A stretch of DNA of 64,000 nt from RYN-230 sp963837515 (GTDB taxonomy: Bacteria > Actinomycetota > Actinomycetes > Streptosporangiales > Streptosporangiaceae): the NCBI GenBank assembly GCA_963837515.1, contig CAWINT010000006.1:620001-684000 (forward strand). Direction: 5' to 3'. The first letter of the stretch is position 1; every line of letters begins with the position of its first letter. The notes beneath the pieces are model-generated. The model saw only the letters and a list, made by a program, of their open reading frames with translations, searched no databases and was not told the origin of the DNA. Both the position numbers and the translations under genes were made by a program. Positions 34,014-42,226 of this stretch are shown one piece after another.

Positions 34014-35926
34014 CAGTGTCCCGCCTCCTGATGGTCCCGCCTCTCGGCGCGGACGGCGCGGAGCGCGGCCTGGGTTTCCGGGCCGACGATCCCGTCGTCG
34101 CGCAGATGATGGTCGCGCTGGAACGCCCGGACCGATTCGGGGTCGGCGCCGTCGAGGCCGACCCCGAACCCGGCGGCGTGACGGCGCGCCCGCCCATAGC
34201 GCTCGCCGGGCTGGATGCCGGCCGGCTGGCGGGCCCGGCGCGCGGCGCGCATGGCCGCCTGGGTCTGGGGCCCGACCACACCGTCGGGATTCAGGCCGTG
34301 CCGGCGCTGGAACCCGCGCACGGACTCCGGGGACGAGACGTCAACCCCCAGGACGTGCTCGCGTTCCCAGCGCAGCGCCTGGCGCGTCTCGCCGTCGATG
34401 TTCCCCGTCGGCTCGATGCGGTAGCCGCGCTGGAAGGCCTGGACAGCAGCATGATCGGCCGGATCGGGCCCGGTGCCGTCCGGCGCCGTGGACCCGTGGG
34501 CCGCGTCCGCGCCGGCCCGCTCGCGGGAAGGCGGCGGCGCGGCCGCGGGAGAGCCGAGCATGGCCCGCGCGGCCCGCAGCGCTCCGCGCGTCTCCGCGCC
34601 GATCAACCCGTCCGGTTCCAGATGGAACGCGTGCTGGAAGCGGCGCACCGATTCGGGGTCGGCGGCGTCGAGGCCACCGTAGGCCTCCCACGGGTCGGGG
34701 CGGCCCCCGTCATCGCCGTCAGCTGAACCGGTCAGCTCGGCGCTGACCGCCCGGGCCGCCAGGTACGTCTCATCGTCGACGCGCCCGGTGACGGCCAGCT
34801 CATGGTCCTGCTGAAACCGGCGCACCGCCGGCTCATCGAGCGGGTCGAGTACTCCGGGAAGCTGCACCACCCGCAGCGCACCCCGCGTGGCCGCGTCAAC
34901 CGTTCCCGTGACGGGCAGGCCGAACCGGCGCTGGAGCTGTTTCACCTGCTCCGGGTCGGCGGCATCCACCCCCGCCGCATCGGGATGCACGCCTCCGCCC
35001 GCCTGCTCGGCCTGCTCGGCCCGCTCGGCGCGCATGGCCGCCTGGGTCCTGGCGTCCACGTTCCCCGTCGGCGCCAGCCCGCGCAGCCGCTGATACTGCT
35101 GGACGGATGCCACGCTGGCCGGGGCCACCCCGAGCGGTCCCGCCGGCCCGGTGTCGCCCAGCACGCTCGGCATGGGCGCCGGCCCGAGGACTCCCCGCCG
35201 GGCCAGCGCGGTGAGCACCAGGGTCAGGCCCAGGAACAAGGCGTACATCCAGGCCAGGCTGAGCCGCCCGCCGGGCCAGTGGACACCCAGGCCCTCCATC
35301 GCCCAGAAGGTCCCGAAGGTGGAGATGAGGCCGCCGACGGCGAACTTCAAGGAGCGCCCGGGTACCTTCTTGACCCAGTTCAGGGCCAGCAGGCCCGCCG
35401 CGCCGACGACCACGAAGGCCGCTGCGGCGCCCACGAGTGCGTTCAGGTAGCCCCCGCCTCCGCCCCTCGATCCTGCCCCGAAGGCGATGACGATGAACGC
35501 GACCTCCAGGCCCTCCAGGGTCACCCCCTTGAAGGCCAGCAGCCATGCCGTCCAGTCCAGCACGCCCTGCCGCTCAGCGTCAGGCCCGGAGACCTCCTCC
35601 TCTTCCTCCCCGCCGGCGAAGCCGTCGGCGGCCACCCCGATCACGCCCTGACGCAGCCACTGCAAGCCGAAGGTGAGCAACAGGGCCCCGATGGCCACCC
35701 GGAGCGGGTTGATGGGAACCAGGGACAGGGCCTGTCCCAGCCCTGCAATCAGCACCACCAGGACCAGGAGTCCCGAGGCGGCGCCGACAATCGTCAACTT
35801 CCACTCCCGGGTGCTGCCCACGCCGACAACGATGATCACCATCTCGGTCACCTCGACCGAGCAGGCGATGAAAGAGCCGATCAATACGGCCCCGAGCGTT
35901 AGTTGACCAAAAGCAAACCCACTCAT
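34013..35926 (-). CDS. Multi-pass membrane protein fused to seven peptidoglycan-binding-like repeats
   Basis: 637 residues. The first 260 form about six or seven membrane helices in two related halves, with acidic signatures SVEVTEMVIIVVGVG and TLEGLEVAFIVIAFG, resembling the COG4280/TMEM165-like predicted cation transporters. The remainder holds seven repeats of the PG_binding_1 type, pattern (D/S)PESVR.FQ..H.L..DG.VG..TQAALRA (about residues 285, 327, 365, 417, 475, 520, 590 onward). Such repeats normally bind cell-wall peptides, so the C-terminal part is likely outside the membrane. This fusion is unfamiliar to me. Substrate unknown. Coupled downstream to a 76-residue membrane protein. Confidence 0.8.
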   Translation of the reverse strand: MSGFAFGQLTLGAVLIGSFIACSVEVTEMVIIVVGVGSTREWKLTIVGAASGLLVLVVLIAGLGQALSLVPINPLRVAIGALLLTFGLQWLRQGVIGVAADGFAGGEEEEEVSGPDAERQGVLDWTAWLLAFKGVTLEGLEVAFIVIAFGAGSRGGGGGYLNALVGAAAAFVVVGAAGLLALNWVKKVPGRSLKFAVGGLISTFGTFWAMEGLGVHWPGGRLSLAWMYALFLGLTLVLTALARRGVLGPAPMPSVLGDTGPAGPLGVAPASVASVQQYQRLRGLAPTGNVDARTQAAMRAERAEQAEQAGGGVHPDAAGVDAADPEQVKQLQRRFGLPVTGTVDAATRGALRVVQLPGVLDPLDEPAVRRFQQDHELAVTGRVDDETYLAARAVSAELTGSADGDDGGRPDPWEAYGGLDAADPESVRRFQHAFHLEPDGLIGAETRGALRAARAMLGSPAAAPPPSRERAGADAAHGSTAPDGTGPDPADHAAVQAFQRGYRIEPTGNIDGETRQALRWEREHVLGVDVSSPESVRGFQRRHGLNPDGVVGPQTQAAMRAARRARQPAGIQPGERYGRARRHAAGFGVGLDGADPESVRAFQRDHHLRDDGIVGPETQAALRAVRAERRDHQEAGH

Positions 35927-36084
35927 GACTTCGCGGGCTTGCCCAAAGACACGCGGCTAAACGGCCCGCTCGTATAGAAGCAGTTAAGAATGCCGTGGCT
36001 GATACGGCAGCACCGCGCCACCCACGCCGCGGGAGGCTGCGATCCCCGGCCGGGCGGCACGGCGCCGCCCGGCCGGGGATGCGG

Positions 36085-37050
36085 TCAGCCCAGGCCCTCG
36101 GCCTTGATGAAGCCCTGCGCGACGGTGGTGTAGCTGGCGTGGTCGACGATGACCGCCTTGTCCATCTGCAGCAGCGCCTCGGTGGTCAGCCGCTGGGACA
36201 CGGCGTTCAGCGTGTCGACCACCTTGGTGCTGGCCGCCTTCTTGTAGACCAGCGGGACCACGTTCTGCGCCGGGAAGGTGAACTTGGGGTCGGCCAGCGA
36301 CACCAAGTGCTCGGTGACGATCTGCGGGGTCGTGGTAAACACGTCGGCCGCCTGGACCTTGCCGTTCTTCAGCGCGGCCAGGGTGAGCGGGCCGGACTCG
36401 TCCAGCGGGTCGAACGACTTGAAGGTGAGCCCGTAGTTCTTCTTGAGCCCGACCAGGCCGGCGGCGCGCGTCTTGAACTCCGGCGGGCCGCCGATGGCCA
36501 TCTTGGCCGCGTACGGCTTGAGGTCGGCGATGCTCTTGAGGTGGTCCTTGGTGGCGGTCGCCTGAGTCACCGTCACCGAGTCCTTGTCCTGGGCCGAGGA
36601 CGGGTTCAGGATCTCCAGGCTGGACGGCAGCTTCGCCTTCAGCGCGTTGTCCACCTCGGTGGTGGTCGCGGCGGTGCTCTTGGTGTCCACCGACGTGGTC
36701 AGCAGCGCCCCGTTGTACTCCGGCATCACGCTGATCGTCCCGTTCTTGACCTCCGGGTAGTAGACCTCACGGGCGCCGATGTTGAACTTGGACGTCACCT
36801 TGACGCCCTTGGCCTGCAGGGCCAGCACGTAGATCTCGGCCAGCAGTTCGTTCTCGGGGAAGTTGGCCGAGCCGACGACGACCGTGCCCTTGGCCGCCGT
36901 GCCCCCGGCCAGCGGATTGGAACTGCTGCTGCCTCCGCTGGCGTTGCCGCCGCCACCGCTGCTGCTGCAAGCGGCCAGGGCCAGCCCAGCGGCCACGGCG
37001 ACCCCGCCGAGCCCGGCCCGGCGCAGCGAAACACGTCTACCTGGAAACAT
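36085..37050 (-). CDS. Osmoprotectant/betaine ABC transporter substrate-binding lipoprotein
   Basis: 321 residues. A lipoprotein signal is clear: SLRRAGLGGVAVAAGLALAACSSS, with the lipobox LAAC. The mature protein has the OpuAC/ProX-type fold: VVVGSANFPENELLAEIYVLALQAKGVKV, EVYYPEVKNGTISVMPEYNGALL, VTQATATKDHLKSIADL and AADVFTTTPQIVTEHLVSLADPK. It would capture glycine betaine, choline or a similar compound outside the membrane and deliver it to the two permeases encoded upstream. ATG 37050 follows AAGAAGGGA. Last gene of a four-gene operon. Confidence 0.92.
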   Translation of the reverse strand: MFPGRRVSLRRAGLGGVAVAAGLALAACSSSGGGGNASGGSSSSNPLAGGTAAKGTVVVGSANFPENELLAEIYVLALQAKGVKVTSKFNIGAREVYYPEVKNGTISVMPEYNGALLTTSVDTKSTAATTTEVDNALKAKLPSSLEILNPSSAQDKDSVTVTQATATKDHLKSIADLKPYAAKMAIGGPPEFKTRAAGLVGLKKNYGLTFKSFDPLDESGPLTLAALKNGKVQAADVFTTTPQIVTEHLVSLADPKFTFPAQNVVPLVYKKAASTKVVDTLNAVSQRLTTEALLQMDKAVIVDHASYTTVAQGFIKAEGLG

Positions 37051-37088
37051 GACCGTTTCCCTTCTTTTCCTATGGATTGAAACAGATA

Positions 37089-37766
37089 CTACGAAAGCCG
37101 CGCCTGCTGCCGCATGCCCGCCGGGACGACGAGACGGCGCACGCCGACAAAGGCGAGCTGGACGGCCAGGGCGAGCAGCACCACGAAGAACGCACCCCCG
37201 GCCACCTCCGGGTAGTTCTTGGTCGCGAGCCCGTCGATGATGTAGCGGCCCAGTCCGCCCAGGCCGATATACGCGGCGATCGTCGCGGTCGCCACCACGA
37301 AGATCGCACCGGTGCGCAATCCGCCGACGATCAGCGGCATCGCCACCGGAACCTCGACTTTGCGGACCTGCTGCCACGGCGTCATGCCCATGCCGCGGGC
37401 GGCGTCCCGTAGGTCCGGGTCCACCCCGGCCACCCCTTCGTAGGCGTTCACCAGGATCGGCGGGATGGCCAGCACGACCAGCGGGATCAGCCAGGCCAGC
37501 GTGAAGTTGCCGACCGTGATGGCCAGCAGCACCAGCAGCCCCAGGGTGGGAATGGCGCGCCAGGCGTTGGCCAGGTTGACCACGAACAGGCCACCCCGGC
37601 CGGTGTGCCCGATCAGGATGCCCAGCGGGACGGCGATGAGCGCGGCCAGTACCAGCGCCACCGCGCTGTACCCGAGGTGCTGCAGGATGCGGGCCGGGAT
37701 GCCGTCGGCCCCCTGCCACTGCTGCGCCTGGCTCAGCCAGTTCCAGGCGTAACTGAGGAAGCTCAT
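37089..37766 (-). CDS. Osmoprotectant ABC transporter permease (second)
   Basis: 225 residues of the BPD_transp_1 type: ARILQHLGYSAVALVLAALIAVPLGILIGHTGRG, RAIPTLGLLVLLAITVG, and the coupling helix EGVAGVDPDLRDAARGMGMTPWQQVRKVEVPVAMPLIVGGLRTG. ATG 37766 overlaps the stop of the first permease (ATGA), so the two are coupled and likely form a heterodimeric channel. Five or six membrane helices. Confidence 0.92.
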   Translation of the reverse strand: MSFLSYAWNWLSQAQQWQGADGIPARILQHLGYSAVALVLAALIAVPLGILIGHTGRGGLFVVNLANAWRAIPTLGLLVLLAITVGNFTLAWLIPLVVLAIPPILVNAYEGVAGVDPDLRDAARGMGMTPWQQVRKVEVPVAMPLIVGGLRTGAIFVVATATIAAYIGLGGLGRYIIDGLATKNYPEVAGGAFFVVLLALAVQLAFVGVRRLVVPAGMRQQARLS

Positions 37767-38437
37767 GCGCCCACCCCCGCCAGAGCGCTGGACGGCGCCT
37801 CCACCGCGGGGGCCACTTCCACCCGGCTGCGCCGGGGCTGCCACGGCGTCAGGAGCCGGCGCAGCAGCACCAGCAGCAGGTCACAGACCAGGGCCAGGGC
37901 GATGATGAGCCCCCCGCCGACCAGGATCTCCTCCAGGAAGTCGCGCTGGTAGCCGTCCACGATGAGGTAGCCGAGGCTACTCACCCCGATCAGCTGGCCG
38001 ACGCTGGCCAGGCTGATGCTGGACACCATGGCCACCCGCAGCCCAGCGATGATGACCGGCACGGCCAGCGGCAGTTCCACCTGCGCCAGGCGGCGCAGCC
38101 CGCCGAAGCCCATCGCGGTGGCCGCCTGGCGGACCGGCTCCTCCACCGCGCGCAGCCCGTCCACCACGTTCGGCACCAGCACGCACAGCGAGAACAGGGT
38201 GAGCGGAATGATCACCGTGGTGTCGGTCAGCCCGGTGTACGGGATCAGCACGGTGAACAGGGCCAGCGACGGCAGCGCGTACAGCAGGCTGGTCACGCCC
38301 AGCACCGGCGGGTACAGCCAGCGCCACCGGGCGCAGGCGATACCCAGCGGCACCGAGATGACCAGGCCGACGAGCGCGGGCACGATGCCGAGGTAGGCGT
38401 TCTCCCAGATATAGGTCGGAACGGCGGACCAGTCCAT
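37763..38437 (-). CDS. Osmoprotectant ABC transporter permease (first)
   Basis: 224 residues with the binding-protein-dependent permease pattern: GIVPALVGLVISVPLGIACARW, SLLYALPSLALFTVLIP, and coupling helix GLRAVEEPVRQAATAMGFGGLRRLAQVELPLAVPVIIAGLR. It starts two bases after the ATPase stop and overlaps the next permease gene by four bases. Confidence 0.92.
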   Translation of the reverse strand: MDWSAVPTYIWENAYLGIVPALVGLVISVPLGIACARWRWLYPPVLGVTSLLYALPSLALFTVLIPYTGLTDTTVIIPLTLFSLCVLVPNVVDGLRAVEEPVRQAATAMGFGGLRRLAQVELPLAVPVIIAGLRVAMVSSISLASVGQLIGVSSLGYLIVDGYQRDFLEEILVGGGLIIALALVCDLLLVLLRRLLTPWQPRRSRVEVAPAVEAPSSALAGVGA

Positions 38438-38439
38438 CG

Positions 38440-39670
38440 CTAGTGGGTCTTCCCGTTCCGCCAGGAGGCGCCCGCGCCATCGGCGGCGGGGTCGCCCGCC
38501 GCCGCGTCTCCGACCGCGATGCCCGCCGGGTCGCGCTCGTCCTCGGGATACTCGGCGGCCTCCGCGGCGTGGATGGCCACCTTGAGCCGCTCGTACGAGG
38601 TCACCCCGATCACCCGGCCGTCCTCGTCCACCCCGACCGCCTTCCCGGCCGACGAGAGCACGGTGGCGTCCAGCGCCGCCCGCAGCGAGTCGGTCTGCAC
38701 GCTGAACGTGTGCCCGTAGGGCTCCAGCCGGGCCTGCCCGGCCTGGGCTCCGGCGGGCAGCGCCGCCAGGTCGTCCGCGGCCGCCCAGCCTCGCGGCTTC
38801 CGCCCGGCGCCGGTGACCAGCGCCCAGCCCTCCCCGGTCTCCCGGGCGGCCCGGGCCGCCAGCGCCGCCGGGGCGTCCTGGTCCACCACCGCGCCGTCGT
38901 CCAGGTTCAGGCCGGAGGCGGCCAGGAACGACAGCCGCCGGATGCCCCGGTCGAAGCCCAGGAAGTTCTCCACGTACCCGTCCGCGGGCGAGGCCAGCAG
39001 CCGCTCGGGCGAATCGACCTGGGCCAGGTGCCCCCCGGGCCGGAAGATCGCGACCTGATCGCCCACCTTGATGGCCTCCTCCACGTCGTGCGTCACCAGC
39101 ACCACCGTCTTGTGCAGGTCCGCCTGCAGCTTGAGCAGCTCATCTTGCAGGGTGGCCCGGACAATCGGGTCCACCGCGCTGAACGGCTCGTCCATGAGCA
39201 GTACCGGCGGGTCCGCGGCCAGCGCCCGGGCCACGCCCACCCGCTGCTGCTGCCCGCCCGACAGCTGGTAGGGGTACCGGCGGGCCAGCTGCGCATCCAG
39301 CCCGACCAGGTCCATCAGCTCCCGGGCCCGGCCGCGGGCCCGGGCCTTCTTCCACCCGGTCAGCAGGGGCACGGTGGCGATGTTGTCCTCGATGGTCCGG
39401 TTGCGGGAACAGCCCGGCCTGCTGGATCACGTAACCGATGCCCCGCCGTAGCTGCGGCGGGTTCACGGCCTGGACGTCCTGGCCGTCCACCAGGATCCGG
39501 CCGCTGGTCGCGTCGATCATCCGGTTGATCATCCGCAGCGAGGTAGTCTTGCCGCAGCCGCTGGGGCCGACCAGGACCATCGTCTGCCCGGCCGGGATCT
39601 CCAGATTCAGGTTGTCCACGGCGACCGTGCCACCGGGGTAGCGTTTAGTCACGCCCTCGAAGGTGATCAA
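38440..39670 (-). pseudogene. Osmoprotectant ABC transporter ATPase with CBS domain, frameshifted
   Basis: Two overlapping reading frames make one normal ABC ATPase. From TTG 39670 (ribosome binding site GGAGG, 8-base spacer): ITFEGVTKRYPGG, Walker A GPSGCGKTT, up to the Q-loop GYVIQQAGLFP. The frame then breaks near 39403: removing one C restores FPNRTIEDNIATVPLLTGWKK in the second frame, which continues with the ABC signature LSGGQQQRVGVARAL, Walker B VLLMDEPFSAVD, H-loop VTHD, and a C-terminal CBS-like domain (FSVQTDSLRAALDATVLSS) that in this family senses ionic strength. Everything else is intact, so a recent mutation or sequencing error is likely. Without repair neither fragment is a working ATPase. 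Confidence 0.85.
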
Positions 39671-40066
39671 GATCCGGCCCTCCGGTGTGCCCCGGACCCG
39701 ACCGGGGTGCTGGCTCAGTACCCGCGACAGGCGAGGGCAGTCGGCGCCCCCGCGGCAAGATCAGCCTAACCGGCCCCCGGGCGCGCCTGCCGCCGGGAAC
39801 GCGAATCCAGCGTCCCGGTGACGGCGCGGTGACCGTCCGCTGAGCCGCGGGCATCGCCACAGCCGCCGGCTGTCGTGCCTATCCACAGCTTGCGCGGGCA
39901 CCGGTACATTCCCGGGCCGCCGCCCAGCGCGCCCGGCGATCCCCGGCGTCCCGGCCGGACCTGGAATAATGGGCCGGGGCGGCCGGTTGCAGCCTGGGCT
40001 GCCGGGCAGGGACGCGCGATCCGATCGCGCGTGGCCGGCGCGTCCCCCCACCTTGAGGCCCCAGCT
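39671..40066. other. Intergenic region between ABC operon and VIT gene
   Basis: About 400 bases separating two divergent genes. Apart from the inverted repeat listed separately, I see no gene, riboswitch or terminator that I can support. Confidence 0.5.
40012..40032. promoter_or_regulatory. Perfect 10-bp inverted repeat upstream of the VIT-family gene
   Basis: ACGCGCGATC, one base, GATCGCGCGT, ending 34 bases before the ATG at 40067. Its position and symmetry suit a dimeric repressor, for instance a metal sensor controlling the transporter; the sequence does not match a Fur/DtxR box I can name. Confidence 0.45.
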
Positions 40067-40801
40067 ATGACGGTTGACATCAGCGAGCAGAACGAAGCCC
40101 ACGGGCACCAGCACAAGGACGTGTCCGGCGGGTGGCTCCGGCCGGCTGTGTTCGGGGCGATGGACGGCCTGGTCACCAACGTCTCGCTGATCGCCGGCGT
40201 CGGGGCCGGGGTCAGCGTGTCGGGCGGCTCGCCGCACCTCATCGTGCTCACCGGCCTGGCCGGCCTGGCGGCCGGCGCGTTCTCCATGGCGACCGGCGAG
40301 TACGTCTCGGTCTCCTCGCAGAACGAGCTGGTCAACGCGGAGGTCCGTAAGGAGCAGTTCGAACTGGAGAACCACCCGGACTCCGAGCGCCGCGAGCTGG
40401 CCGTCATGTTCCGCCGCCGTGGCGTGGACAAGGACCTGGCCGACCAGGTGGCCCGGCAGATCTCGGCCAACTCCGAGCAGGCCCTGGCCGTGCACGTGCG
40501 CGAGGAGCTCGGGGTGGACCACCACGACCTGCCCTCGCCCTACACCGCCGCGGCCGCGTCGCTGGTCACCTTCTCGATCGGCGCGCTCATCCCGCTGCTC
40601 CCCTACCTGGCGGGCCTGAACAATCTCGCGGTGGCGCTCGGGCTGGCCGCCGTCGCCGCCTTCGTCGGTGGTGGCCTGGTGTCACGGCTCACGGACCGGC
40701 CGTTCTTCCGCGGTGCGGTGCGGCAGCTGCTGCTGGGCGCCGTAGCGGCCGGGGTCACCTTCCTCATCGGGCTCGCCGTCGGCACCGGGACGGCCGGCTG
40801 A
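40067..40801 (+). CDS. VIT1/CCC1 family iron/manganese transporter
   Basis: 244 residues. Family pattern: RPAVFGAMDGLVTNVSLIAGVGAG (first helix with conserved Asp), GLAGLAAGAFSMATGEYVSVSSQNEL, an acidic cytoplasmic metal-binding helical stretch (ENHPDSERRELAVMFRRRGVDKDLADQVARQI), then three C-terminal helices. A His-rich tail precedes the first helix (EAHGHQHKD). It exports or stores Fe2+/Mn2+. ATG 40067 chosen over the longer open frame because homology starts here. Confidence 0.9.
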   Translation: MTVDISEQNEAHGHQHKDVSGGWLRPAVFGAMDGLVTNVSLIAGVGAGVSVSGGSPHLIVLTGLAGLAAGAFSMATGEYVSVSSQNELVNAEVRKEQFELENHPDSERRELAVMFRRRGVDKDLADQVARQISANSEQALAVHVREELGVDHHDLPSPYTAAAASLVTFSIGALIPLLPYLAGLNNLAVALGLAAVAAFVGGGLVSRLTDRPFFRGAVRQLLLGAVAAGVTFLIGLAVGTGTAG

Positions 40802-40840
40802 CCTGGAGCCGCGGCCGGGCCGGGCCCGGGCGGCCGCCCG

Positions 40841-41878
40841 TCACCAGGCGTCCGGGCCGAACGCGTCGTCGTCCGGGCCGCCCTCGCCCGAGGACAGCAG
40901 CTTGAGGTCGGACTCGACCATCATCTCGATCAGCTCGCCGAAGCCGGTCTCCGGCACCCAGCCGAGCCGCTGCGCGGCTTTGGCCGGGTCGGCGCACAGC
41001 TGGTCCACCTCGGCCGGGCGGACGAACGCGGCGTCCACCGTCACGTAGTCCCGCCAGTCCAGCCCGGCCATCCCGAAGGCGCGGGCGACCAGTTGCTCCA
41101 CGCTGTGCGTGACGCCGGTGCCGACCACGTAGTCCTCCGGCTCGTCCTGGGCCAGCATGAGGTGCATGGCGCGGACGTAGTCCCCGGCGAAGCCCCAGTC
41201 CCGGCGGGTCCACAAGGTGCCGAGCCGCAGCTGCCGCTCCAGGCCCAGCTTGATCTTGGCCACGCCCAGGGACACCTTGCGGCTGACGAATTCGGCCCCG
41301 CGGCGGGGCGATTCGTGGTTGAACAAGATCCCGGAGACCGCGTACATCCCGTAGGACTCACGGTAGTTCTGGGTCAGGAAGTGCCCGTAGGCCTTGGCCA
41401 CGCCGTACGGGCTGCGCGGGTGGAACGGGGTCTGCTCGGTCTGCGGGCTCTCCCGCACCTGGCCGAACATCTCCGAGGACGACGCCTGGTAGAAGCGGAT
41501 CTGGCTGCCCCGCGGTGTGCGGGAGGCGCTGATCCCGCTGCACACCCGGATGGCCTCCAGCACCCGCAGCACGCCGAGACCGGTGACCTCGCCGGTCAGC
41601 TCGGCCTGCTGCCAGGACATCGGTACGTAGGAGATCGCCGCCAGGTTGTAGACCTCATCCGGCTGCACCCGCTCCACCGCTGAGATGAGGCTGCCCTGGT
41701 CGAGCAGGTCCCCGCGGACCAGCCGGACCTCGCCGAGCAGCTGGCGGACCCGGCGCACCCGCGGGTTCGACTGCCCGCGGACCAGGCCCCAGACCTCGTA
41801 CCCCTGGGCCAGCAGGTACTCAGCCAGGTAACTGCCGTCCTGCCCAGTGATCCCGGTGATCAGTGCACGCTTCGTCAG
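40841..41878 (-). CDS. gmd: GDP-mannose 4,6-dehydratase, probable CTG start
   Basis: 345 residues if started at CTG 41878. It dehydrates GDP-D-mannose to GDP-4-keto-6-deoxy-D-mannose, precursor of deoxysugars such as fucose or rhamnose. The NAD-binding loop TGITGQDGSY sits at residues 8-17, only a few codons after the CTG; catalytic YxxxK is Tyr158/Lys162 in SPYGVAKAYGH; also FNHESPRRG and RRDWGFAGDYV. The first ATG/GTG/TTG in frame is GTG 41758, which would remove the whole NAD loop. CTG 41878 is preceded by GGACGGAGG with a 5-base spacer and no other start codon is available. Downstream neighbours (+ strand, divergent) are sugar and methyl transferases. Confidence 0.88.
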   Translation of the reverse strand: MTKRALITGITGQDGSYLAEYLLAQGYEVWGLVRGQSNPRVRRVRQLLGEVRLVRGDLLDQGSLISAVERVQPDEVYNLAAISYVPMSWQQAELTGEVTGLGVLRVLEAIRVCSGISASRTPRGSQIRFYQASSSEMFGQVRESPQTEQTPFHPRSPYGVAKAYGHFLTQNYRESYGMYAVSGILFNHESPRRGAEFVSRKVSLGVAKIKLGLERQLRLGTLWTRRDWGFAGDYVRAMHLMLAQDEPEDYVVGTGVTHSVEQLVARAFGMAGLDWRDYVTVDAAFVRPAEVDQLCADPAKAAQRLGWVPETGFGELIEMMVESDLKLLSSGEGGPDDDAFGPDAW

Positions 41879-41980
41879 CGGATCCTCCGTCCCGGCCCGC
41901 CGGGCCCCGGCCCGGCCGCTGTGCCCAGCGCGGCGCCGCGGCCTGGCCGGTACCAGCTCAGGCTACGCCGGCGCAGCTTA

Positions 41981-42091
41981 CCGGCCTCCGGGCCAGCGCC
42001 TCACCCGCCTCCGGGCCAGCGCCTCACCCGCCTCCCGGCCAGCGCCTCACCGGCCTCCGGGCAGCGCCTCACCCGCCTCCGGGCCAGCGCC
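41981..42091. repeat. 23-bp tandem repeat, nearly five copies
   Basis: Units of CCGCCTCCGGGCCAGCGCCT plus CAC repeated head to tail between the divergent gmd and glycosyltransferase genes, with small differences (one unit lacks a base). No hairpin or coding sense is evident. The rest of the 350-bp gap contains no gene I can support. Confidence 0.85.
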
Positions 42092-42226
42092 GTCGCGGGC
42101 GCGGCGCGCCCGGTGCCGGCTCCCGGTGACGGCTGTACCGGATGGTAATGTTCGCTGCCTAAGCAGCCACGCGTGGGGCCTGTGGGGCCTGGGGCCTGCG
42201 GTGAGCGAGAGGTGCGAACCTGCGTG

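Noticed and set aside
41758..41758. GTG start for gmd
   Set aside because: It would delete the NAD-binding glycine loop, which is encoded in frame just upstream.
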